From NCBI GenBank assembly GCA_028289605.1, contig JANQON010000002.1, forward strand, positions 62,001 through 126,000: a stretch of 64,000 nucleotides of DNA. Direction: 5' to 3'. This DNA is from Hyphococcus sp. (GTDB lineage Bacteria > Pseudomonadota > Alphaproteobacteria > Caulobacterales > Parvularculaceae). The notes beneath the pieces are model-generated. The model was not told the DNA's origin and ran no database searches. It was given only the letters and a program-made list of their open reading frames with translations. Both the position numbers and the translations under genes were made by a program. Shown one piece after another: positions 54,198-62,600 of this stretch. Numbering within the stretch: the first letter of the stretch is position 1; each line of letters begins with the position of its first letter.

Positions 54198-55367
54198 TTG
54201 AGTGAGCCGGCGCGCATACCATTGGCCATCCCAGTTGTCGGCAAGGAAGAGGCGGCCAACTTACAAAAGTGCATTGACGACAATTTTGTATCGTCCGTCG
54301 GCCCTTTTGTGACGGATTTCGAGACGAGGATCTCTGCGCTTTCCGGCGCCGCGCATGGGGTCGCCATGGGATCGGGCACGCAGGCGTTGCACCTTGCGCT
54401 GCACTGTCTTGGCGTTGGGCGCGGCGATGTCGTCGCTTTGCCAAGTTTCACCTTCATCGCCAGCGCAAACGCCATCGCGCATACCGGCGCGCGGCCTTGG
54501 CTGTTCGACATCGATGCCGAAAGCTGGACAATGCACGCCGGACAGCTGGCAGAGGCGCTTCGCGAAAAAGCAGAGCGACGCGACGGCCAGACATTCCTCA
54601 AAGACGGAGGCGAACGGGTCGCCGCCATCATGCCTGTCTATACACTGGGAACGCCGGCCGACATGGATGCGATCGGTGCGATCGCGCGCGAATACGACCT
54701 GCCCATCGTTGCTGATGCCGCCGCCGCGATTGGGCTCATCTATCGCGACAGAAAGCTAGGCGAACTCGCAACGCTGACCTGTTACTCTTTCAACGGCAAC
54801 AAGACAATCACCTGCGGCGGCGGCGGCATGGTTGTTGGCGACGACGATGCGCTATTAAGGCGTATCCGCCATGTCTCGACAACGGCGCGGGTTTCGTCGA
54901 ACTATGAACATGACGAAGTTGGCTACAACTACCGCATGACCAACCTTCAGGCGGCTGTCGGTTGCGCCCAGGTGGAAAAACTCCCAACTTTTTTGGCTGC
55001 AAAGGAGCGTGCTCGCCGCGCCTATGACGCCGCTTTTTCGGGACGGGACGACATAAGCGCTTTCCCGTCTCCATCTGATCGCGAGTCGACGAATTGGTTT
55101 TCCGGTTTCGTGCTGTCGAACAATGCGTGCGTTTCGGTGGAAGAGATATGCAGCGCATTGCAGGCGCGACGGATTGAAGCGCGGCCGTTCTGGATTCCTG
55201 TGCACATGCAGGCGCCGTTTTCCGACGCGCGCTGCGAGGATCAGCAGCTGACCGAAAGCATCTGGCGGAGGATCGTCACCCTGCCATGCTCGACCAACCT
55301 GACAGAGTCTGAACAGGCGCGCGTTATCGAAGAGGTTTTGCGCATTCTTGACGGAGCGGCCGCATGA
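54198..55367 (+). CDS. LegC-type PLP aminotransferase (DegT/DnrJ/EryC1/StrS family)
   Basis: This 389-residue aminotransferase puts an amino group on C4 of the 4-keto sugar. Seen: IPLAIPVVGKEEAANLQKCI, NFVSSVGPFVTDFE, GSGTQALHLALH, and the PLP-binding lysine K202 in FNGNKTITCGGGGM, followed by VGYNYRMTNLQAAVG. The N-terminal SSVG pattern is typical of LegC rather than PseC. Start TTG 54198, three bases after the previous stop. It overlaps the CMP-transferase gene by four bases. Confidence 0.9.
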   Translation: MSEPARIPLAIPVVGKEEAANLQKCIDDNFVSSVGPFVTDFETRISALSGAAHGVAMGSGTQALHLALHCLGVGRGDVVALPSFTFIASANAIAHTGARPWLFDIDAESWTMHAGQLAEALREKAERRDGQTFLKDGGERVAAIMPVYTLGTPADMDAIGAIAREYDLPIVADAAAAIGLIYRDRKLGELATLTCYSFNGNKTITCGGGGMVVGDDDALLRRIRHVSTTARVSSNYEHDEVGYNYRMTNLQAAVGCAQVEKLPTFLAAKERARRAYDAAFSGRDDISAFPSPSDRESTNWFSGFVLSNNACVSVEEICSALQARRIEARPFWIPVHMQAPFSDARCEDQQLTESIWRRIVTLPCSTNLTESEQARVIEEVLRILDGAAA

Positions 55368-56062
55368 ATCGGACAGTCGCTTTTGTTCTTGCGCGAGCCG
55401 GTTCTAAAGGGTTGCCAGGCAAAAACATCCGCCCGCTTGCGGGAAAGCCGTTGCTCGCCTGGAGCATTGCAGCAGCGCATGCCTGTCCCGACATCGACGA
55501 AGTGATCGTTTCTACGGACGGTGATGACATTGCCGAGGCCGGCTCCGCCGCAGGCGCTCGCGTTATGATGCGTCCGCCCGAGCTTGCCAGCGACACGGCG
55601 CCCCCGAAAGATGCGGTGCGATTCCATGTCAGCAAAATGAGTGCGTCAGAACGCCCGGACATAATTGTCCTCCTGCAACCGACATCGCCGCTTCGAGCTG
55701 TTGATGACATATCCGCGTGCGTTTCGTCGGTGCGCGATGACGGCTTTGATTCGTGCGCGACTTTTGTTGAAGCGCCGGGTGACGTTTTCCGGTGCTGGCG
55801 GCCGACAGATGCGGGAATGAAACCCCTGCACAAAAATTATGACCCATGGGCGCGCCGACAGGATCATCCTGAAGCGTATGTGTTGAACGGAGCAGTATAC
55901 GCCGTGCGCGCTAAGCCTTTTTTCGCTGATGAATCGACAAACTGGCTGCCAGGCCGGTCTGGCATGGCGCTGATGCCGACAGAGCGCTCGGTCGACATCG
56001 ATACGGAACTCGATTTTGCGTTCGCAGAACTCCTGTTGGCGCGGCGCGGCGAAGACGTATGA
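55364..56062 (+). CDS. CMP-nonulosonate cytidylyltransferase (NeuA/LegF-like)
   Basis: This 232-residue enzyme activates the nonulosonic acid with CTP to give the CMP sugar. Seen: the N-terminal VAFVLARAGSKGLPGKNIRP (the CMP-KDN/Neu5Ac synthetase signature), VIVSTDGDDIAEAG, and IIVLLQPTSPLRAVDDI. No C-terminal esterase domain. ATG 55364 overlaps the LegC stop and the gene in turn overlaps the next by ATGA, so it is tightly coupled. It could accept Neu5Ac or legionaminate; the pathway genes favour the latter. Confidence 0.92.
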   Translation: MNRTVAFVLARAGSKGLPGKNIRPLAGKPLLAWSIAAAHACPDIDEVIVSTDGDDIAEAGSAAGARVMMRPPELASDTAPPKDAVRFHVSKMSASERPDIIVLLQPTSPLRAVDDISACVSSVRDDGFDSCATFVEAPGDVFRCWRPTDAGMKPLHKNYDPWARRQDHPEAYVLNGAVYAVRAKPFFADESTNWLPGRSGMALMPTERSVDIDTELDFAFAELLLARRGEDV

Positions 56063-57333
56063 CGGTGCTGCGGCCTTCGGAAGCCGCTTCCTTCGTTTTG
56101 TACGAATTTCTTTCGAGCATGGTCTCAACGCCGCCCCATGACCGTCAAACGCCCGGCCTGCTGCGCATTGCTGCGCGCGCGCTGTCGCGGCGTGCGGGCG
56201 AATTTAATCCTTTACAAGGCGCCGACAAGATCTGGTTTCATTCGACGACGCACAACCAACGCGAAAGTCTCGCGCCGGTTTGGCGGAAAATGGGTGAAGG
56301 TGCGATTTGGGCTGATCTCGCCGACCCATTCGCGGCTTGGGGCGCCTCGCTCGACAAGGCGTTATTGCGCGCGCGTGCGGCGTATCTTGACTATCCGCCT
56401 GAACTGAAAGACCTGTACCACCTTGCACTCGCAGAGGCCGAGCTTTTGGAAAGGGCCTTTCGGCGCGCGCGGCCCCGCGCTGTGGTCACGTCCAATGATC
56501 ACAGTCCGCGCCATATGGGACTGATGTTGGCGGCTTGGCGCACCGATGTCCCGATCACGTATATTCAGCATGCAGCGGTTGGCGGTGAAGAACCCGCGCT
56601 TGCCAATTTCGATATGGCGCTTCTCCATGGCCAACATGCTTGCGAACGGTACGTTCAGGCCGGTCCGCTGGCAAAGTCGGTTTTTTTTGTCGGCGCGCCC
56701 AAGCTTGACGCTGCTACTGCTGGGAATGGTGAGAAATGCGGCGATGCGATTGGCGTTTGCCCTGCTGTTAATGCATCGGCGCAGGCAATAATGGAAATAC
56801 TCGACAAGGCGCGTCGAACGGCGCCGGACCGACCGTTAATCTTGCGCCTTCATCCGCGTTCTGATGCGCGCATTTATCTTCCCGACGGCGTGGAAGAATC
56901 CAACCCGGCGACGGAAACTGTTGCGGGTTTCCTTCACCGTTGCGCGGTCCTTGTCGCCGACGACAGCAACATTGCGATTGAAGCGCTGGTCTTTGGCGTG
57001 CGCGTCGTCCGCATGAGTTTCGCGGGAGCGCTGCGCGACCAATACGGAATCGGCGGTGATCCCGTTTTCAAGGACTGGACAACGGATCATCGCGGTTTTG
57101 CAGCAATGCTGACCCGTGCGCTCGTGACGGATGAAACAATCAATTTTCAGGAAGCCGCTTCGCGCTATTTTTCGAATGTAGGAACGCCATGGTCCGGGCG
57201 CGCTGGCGACCTTGCCGCCGCCGCGATTCGTTGGCGCTATCACGGCGGGGACCAGCCTGATGGCTTGATTTCGCTGCCCCCGAACATTATGCCGACAACA
57301 ATACTCGAGCCAAACGAGACGACGAATGGATGA
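56059..57333 (+). CDS. GT-B-like protein with HP motif
   Basis: This 424-residue protein sits inside the CMP-sugar part of the operon, overlapping its neighbours on both sides. Seen: the QHA-type turn [20 protein letters not shown] at about 170-189, a [10 protein letters not shown] strand, ILRLHPRSD (H265) and, about 45 residues later, [18 protein letters not shown], where the S/T motif is DDSN. It is the member of the five-protein HP set most closely linked to CMP-activation, so it is the best candidate to transfer the nonulosonic acid. Activity unproven. Confidence 0.68.
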   Translation: MTVLRPSEAASFVLYEFLSSMVSTPPHDRQTPGLLRIAARALSRRAGEFNPLQGADKIWFHSTTHNQRESLAPVWRKMGEGAIWADLADPFAAWGASLDKALLRARAAYLDYPPELKDLYHLALAEAELLERAFRRARPRAVVTSNDHSPRHMGLMLAAWRTDVPITYIQHAAVGGEEPALANFDMALLHGQHACERYVQAGPLAKSVFFVGAPKLDAATAGNGEKCGDAIGVCPAVNASAQAIMEILDKARRTAPDRPLILRLHPRSDARIYLPDGVEESNPATETVAGFLHRCAVLVADDSNIAIEALVFGVRVVRMSFAGALRDQYGIGGDPVFKDWTTDHRGFAAMLTRALVTDETINFQEAASRYFSNVGTPWSGRAGDLAAAAIRWRYHGGDQPDGLISLPPNIMPTTILEPNETTNG

Positions 57334-57958
57334 AATTGCGCTCTTGGGCGCTGGCGGTCATGCAAAAGTCTGCATTGATGTCGCCAACGCAGTCGGCGCA
57401 ACGGTTAGCCGTATCAACGCGCCCGACGCCTCATCGTTACCCGCCATGGAAGGCGCTGAAATTTTTCAGGGGCCGGATGAACCATTCATCGATGCGACAC
57501 CGCCAAGCGCGTTATTCTTCATCGCTGTGGGTAATCTAGCGTTGCGTCGAAAAATCGCCGCCATGATCGAGACCCGAAACCGTTCCTGCGCAACTTTAGT
57601 GGCGCCGTCCGCGGTTCAAAGTTTGGGGAGCGAAATCGGCGAGGGGGTGCTCGTTGCGCCCGGCGCCATCATCAATGTCAATGCTCAAATTCACGCCCAC
57701 GCTGTTATCAACACGGGCGCCGTCGTTGAGCATGACAGTTTCATTGGCGAGGGGGCCTTTGTCGGCCCCGGCGCTGTCTTATGCGGCGGCGCCCGGATTG
57801 AAGAATGGGCGATGATCGGCGCTAACGCGACATTGATGCCCGGCGTCGCCATTGGAGCGGGCGCGCGCATCGGCGCCGGCGCGCTCGTGACGAAAGATGT
57901 GCCTGCGGCCGCGACCGTGTTCGGTGCGCCGGCGCGTGTTGTTGAGAATGATGACTAA
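57326..57958 (+). CDS. Sugar O/N-acetyltransferase, NeuD/PglD-like (LegH role)
   Basis: This 210-residue protein has an N-terminal PglD-type substrate domain ([20 protein letters not shown]) and a C-terminal left-handed beta-helix of hexapeptide repeats ([22 protein letters not shown], then [21 protein letters not shown]). It uses acetyl-CoA to acetylate the amino sugar made by LegC, as LegH does. It overlaps the previous gene by eight bases, and the following glycosyltransferase starts inside it. Confidence 0.89.
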   Translation: MDEIALLGAGGHAKVCIDVANAVGATVSRINAPDASSLPAMEGAEIFQGPDEPFIDATPPSALFFIAVGNLALRRKIAAMIETRNRSCATLVAPSAVQSLGSEIGEGVLVAPGAIINVNAQIHAHAVINTGAVVEHDSFIGEGAFVGPGAVLCGGARIEEWAMIGANATLMPGVAIGAGARIGAGALVTKDVPAAATVFGAPARVVENDD

Positions 57959-58934
57959 GTCTTGGGCGCGGATCATTCTGGTCGATTATAAGAGCGGCGA
58001 CTATCTTCAAAAAACGGTTGATGCGCTGGCGTTGCAGACCTTTCCCGATTTTGAAGCAGTGATTGTTGATAATGCCTGTCCGGAGGGCGCGGCGCGGCGT
58101 TTGCGATTGCCGGATGAGCGTTTCCGAGTCATCACGTCGCCTGAGAATATTGGCTTCGCCGGCGGCAGTAATCTTGGAGCGAACGGCTGCGGAGCGGAGT
58201 GGATCGCAACGCTGAATCCTGATGCGGCGCCGGACGCCGACTGGCTTGCGGAAATTCGCGAAACCGCCGCGCGTGCGCCGTTTGCCGGAATGCTGAGCAC
58301 CACTCTCATCAGCGCAGAAGACGAGGCTATCGTCGACGGCTTTGGCGACGTGCTGTCTTTCTTCGGGCTGTCGTGGCGCGGCGGCCACTTACAATCCGCG
58401 GCGAGTTTGCCGGCTGGCGATGTGGAGGTGTTCGGACCATGCGGCGCGGCGGCGTTTTATCGGAGTGATTTGTTCAAGGCGTTAGGCGGGCTAGATGCGC
58501 GATTTTTCTGCTATCTCGAAGATGTCGACCTTGCCTGGCGCGCGCGTCTTCTCGGCGAGCGGTGCGTTCAGGCGCGTCGCGCCATATGTCGGCATGTGGG
58601 GTCGATCAGCACAGCTGACGACTCCGACTTTCGTACCTATCACACGGTGCGCAATACTGTCTGGATGATTCTCAAGAATGCGCCGTGGTTTTTGTTGGCG
58701 CCGATGATGGCGACGCATCTGGCGGCGCAGACATATCTGGCGTTTCGCCACTCGGCGGGGCATCGCGCTGTCATGAAGCGAGCAATGGGTGATGCTTTCA
58801 AAGTGCTGAACGTATTCCGCCAAGCGCGTGCGGACGTTGATCGTCGCGCAGCGCTGGCTGCATCTACATGGCTCGATTTTCGCCTTTCCCATGTTCGCAA
58901 ACAACCTATTGTTTGTCGCGCCCTTGAAGGCTGA
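57948..58934 (+). CDS. Glycosyltransferase family 2, rhamnosyltransferase-like
   Basis: This 328-residue GT-A protein has [59 protein letters not shown], and the acceptor-side [20 protein letters not shown]. This matches the WbbL/rhamnosyltransferase branch of GT2. A hydrophobic stretch near 235-260 suggests membrane association. The start could be ATG 57948 or 57951; both overlap the acetyltransferase gene. Last gene of the operon. Confidence 0.86.
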   Translation: MMTKSWARIILVDYKSGDYLQKTVDALALQTFPDFEAVIVDNACPEGAARRLRLPDERFRVITSPENIGFAGGSNLGANGCGAEWIATLNPDAAPDADWLAEIRETAARAPFAGMLSTTLISAEDEAIVDGFGDVLSFFGLSWRGGHLQSAASLPAGDVEVFGPCGAAAFYRSDLFKALGGLDARFFCYLEDVDLAWRARLLGERCVQARRAICRHVGSISTADDSDFRTYHTVRNTVWMILKNAPWFLLAPMMATHLAAQTYLAFRHSAGHRAVMKRAMGDAFKVLNVFRQARADVDRRAALAASTWLDFRLSHVRKQPIVCRALEG

Positions 58935-59629
58935 TCTGGGCGGGCGCCGGCGAGCATGGCGGGGCGGGGCCTTTCTCGCGCGGAACGGCGCTTGAATCTT
59001 GTTTTCGCCCGACTGGCGGTATCCCCGTTTGGCGGCATGTCTATTCCGTATCCGGGGCGCCGGTTCATCGCGCATTCGTTGTCTCCGATCGCGTATGCGG
59101 TCCCTGCCTGCAAGAGCGCGCTGAAATCGCGGACGCTCACGGGAGCGGTCGCCATCCCGGCGCAAAGAATGAGACTCGCACCATCTTGTCGTTGAGCGCG
59201 CCATCGACGCCGTCCTTAAAGCCAATCAGTTGCGCATGACATTGCAGCGGCGCTGGAACTTGCCGCGGCGAAACAGAGTTTGCGGGGAGTGATAAAGCTA
59301 TGAAGCGAAACGTCGATGTAAGATAAATCACACTTCCTGCAGAATAAATTCACCAAAAACAGCGTTCGGCGGCTGCGCGAATCAACAGGCGCGCAAATTG
59401 TCGTCAGTCGCCGTGAACCGGTTCGTCGTCATTCGTAATTCTGAAGATCATCTCTGTTTCTGGATAAGCCATTATTCCGCGCGCCGTTTGCCGGCCAAAT
59501 TCGACCGTTCGCAGATCGGGCCTCGCACGAGCGGAGGTTTCAGTCGAAATTTACCATAAAGGGGGCGTCGACGGTCACTTCAAAAAACCGGAACAGCCAA
59601 CAGCCAAAATTCGGAACAGCCGCCAACCT
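58935..59629. other. Intergenic region between the glycan operon and the giant repeat protein, no gene seen
   Basis: About 700 bases contain only short, motif-free open frames. They should hold the terminator of the glycan operon and the promoter of the repeat-protein gene, but neither was recognised. A motif CCTGCAGAATAAATTCA (59336-59352) resembles ones near the TpsB gene. Confidence 0.45.
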
Positions 59630-62600
59630 ATGAATATGCTGGTCGTTGAAGGCGCGAACCGCCAATCGGGATCGCCGAAAACCAAGCGCGCGCGATTAAT
59701 AAGGCGTCGTTGGCTGGTTGCCGCCTCGGCCGGCGCGATCGCCGCGGCGACGCCCGGCTATATGGGTTTTTACGGCGGCCGGGCCCGGGCGCAGACACTA
59801 CCGCCAGGGTGCGCGGACGCGATCACCACCGGCACGCCGAACGACAATGACGGCGTCGCGGAAGACGGCGAGACAATCACCTGCGTCGTCGCATCGCCTA
59901 CCACAATCGGCGCGATCGACACGACCGGCGTCGATGATCTCACGGTCGTCATCGGCGACGCGTCGACCCCCACGACCGTAACCAGCGGGTCCGGCGACGG
60001 GATCGCCATGTCCGGCGGCGGCGCGCAGACCCTGACCGTCAACGCCGGCTCGTCCGTGAGCGGAATTGACGACGGCGTCTATATCGCGGTTTCCGCGACC
60101 AGCGTCGATGACCTCACCGTCGTCAGCGAAGGGGACATTGACGGCGGCTCGGGGTGGGGGATCAATGCGCGCAATTACGGCGGCGGCGGCTCCACGATCA
60201 CCGTCAGCGACGTGTCCGCCAATGAGGGGATTTATCTAAAGACCGGCGGTTCAGGCGGGACTCTCACCATAAGCGACGGCGGCGCTGTCAGAGGTCTAGG
60301 GGCTAACGGGACAGGCATTTGGGTGGACGTCGGGGGCGGCGACTTCACGATCGACACCTCCGGCGGGGCGGCGAACAACGGGGTTGTCAGCGCCGGCCTC
60401 GACGCCGTCTACGCCAACAACAAAGGCTCGGGTAAATTAACCGTCACGACCGCGAACGTCTCGTCGACCAACGAAACCGGGGTCCGCACCGTTTCCGGGA
60501 CCAGCGGCGGGGCGACGACCATCGATACGTCCGCCGGGACGGTGTCCGGCGGGAGGGCGGGCGTGGACGCGACGCAAAACAGCGATGCGCTCCTCAGCAT
60601 AAAAGTGGGCGCCGTTTCCGGCAATGTCGGCGTCGACGCCAATGCGAAGGGCGGCGCGACGGAGATTACGCTGATCTCCACAGCGAACGTCGTCGGCGCG
60701 ACCGGCGCGGGCGTCGATGCGCAGTCGGAGGGCGGAACCATCTCGGTAACCGGGTTGTCGGATCCGAACACAGGCCTGTCGGGCGCGATCATCACCGGCG
60801 CGACCGACGGGGTTTACCTGCGTTCTAAAGGCGCGGCGCTCACGGTGCGAAACCTGGACACCGTCAAGGGCTTGGGCGGCCACGGCGTCGATGCGGATGC
60901 GAGGCTTCTCAGCGCGCAGAGCGGCGGCGGCGTCACGCTCTCGGGCGGCGGCGACGTCACGATTTCCGGCATCACGAACATCGTCGGCTACGGCGACGGC
61001 GATCCGACAACGGACGACCAGGGCCACGGCGTCAAAGCCATTTCCGGCGGCCTGGACATCTCCATTCAGAATCTCGGCGTCGGCGGTCTGGTCGAAGGCA
61101 GGGACGGCGACGGCATTTACGCCCGCCTGGACATCGCCGGAGGCTACGGCATCAACATCGGCGGCGAAGTTGACAGCGCGACCGGCGAGGTCATCGGCGC
61201 CATCGGCAATGTGAAAGGCAGCCGCAACGGGATTTATGCGTATGCTGACACTGGCAGCAGCGACATAATCATCAATACGAGCAAGGGCGGGGTGACCGGC
61301 GGCCTAAACGGGATCAAGGTCGGTAATTATGGATCGGGCTCGGTGTCGATTACGGCGTATGATGTCGCCTCCCTTGCCGGGGGCGAAGACGCCGTCAATG
61401 TGAACCATTTCGGCGACAGCGACCGCACGTTAACGATCCTGACGACCGGGACCGTGTCGGGCGCCCAGGACGGGATCGATGCGCGCGCCGCCAACAGCGC
61501 GCTCTCGATTACAACGACCGGCGCCGTCACCGCCGCCGGCGTCGGCGTCAAGGCGGATCAAGACAGCGACGAACTTCTCAGCATATCGGTGGACGACGTC
61601 ACCGCCGGCGTCGGCGTGAGCGTGGACGCGGAGCTCGGCAAAACGGAGATCACGCTGGCGTCGACGGCGAATATTGTCGGCACGACCGGCGCGGGCGTCA
61701 GCGTGCGGAGCGGGAAGACTACGACATACGGAGGCGATGTAACCCTCGACGGACAGTCGGGCGCGACCGTCGCCGGCGCGACCGACGGGATATCATTGCA
61801 GTGGAAAGGAATTTCATCCCTAAACAAGACCACGATAAGCAGTATCGTTTCCGCCAAAGGCTACGTGGGAAGCGGGATTAACGTCTCCGCCGGCGCCGTC
61901 ACAATCACCGGGGTCGACAACATTTACGGCAGCGCCAGCGGCATAAACGCGCTTGGAGCGCTGGGCGTCTCGATCCAGGGCGTCGGCGGGACCGGGAATC
62001 TGGTCGAAGGGGCCGTCGGCCATGGGATACGGGCCGAGCTTACGAGATCCGGTTCTATAAATATCGGCGGCGACGAGGCCGTCGGCAATGTCAGGGGGGC
62101 GATTCACGGCATCTACGTCGACGCCAATAAAGCGACTAGCGTAACAATTGACAGCGCGGGCGGGTTCGTCGAAGGCGGCGCCACGGGCATTTTGGTCGAT
62201 GGTTATTACTCTCCATTGGTCACCATCACGACGGCCGATGTGACCGGTGGGGATGTGACCGCTGGGACAGGCGGCGACGGCATTGCCGTGGTTAAATCCA
62301 TCAAAGGACTGACCCTCGACAGCAGCGACGGCGTCGTCAAGGGCGGCGCCAACGGGATCCGGGCGGAAATTACAGGCGCCGGCGCCGCCCCCATTGTAAT
62401 GACGGTCAATGACGTAAGGGGCTATGGCGGGGCGGGCATTCGCGCAACCTCCAGTCGGACGGCCGGCCAAATCACCATTCAGGGATCGTCTGGCGATATC
62501 ATCGGCGCGACCGACGGGATTTTTGCAAGAACCGTCGGCCCGAACATCACGGTGCGGACGCTTGACTCCGTCACCGGCCAGGGCGGCCACGGCCTCGACG

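Noticed and set aside
53488-54444. A 318-codon minus-strand frame opposite the dehydratase and aminotransferase genes
   Set aside because: Arg/Pro/Gln-rich low-complexity translation, antisense to clear enzymes.
58640-59155. Minus-strand frame reaching into the region between the last glycosyltransferase and the giant protein
   Set aside because: Most of it is antisense to the glycosyltransferase; the remaining part shows no motif or ribosome-binding site. A decayed gene cannot be excluded but is not supported.
61820-62590. Open frames on the minus strand and in other plus frames inside the giant repeat protein
   Set aside because: The repeat composition leaves all frames partly open; only the plus frame from 59630 is continuous, has a signal peptide and shows ordered protein repeats.
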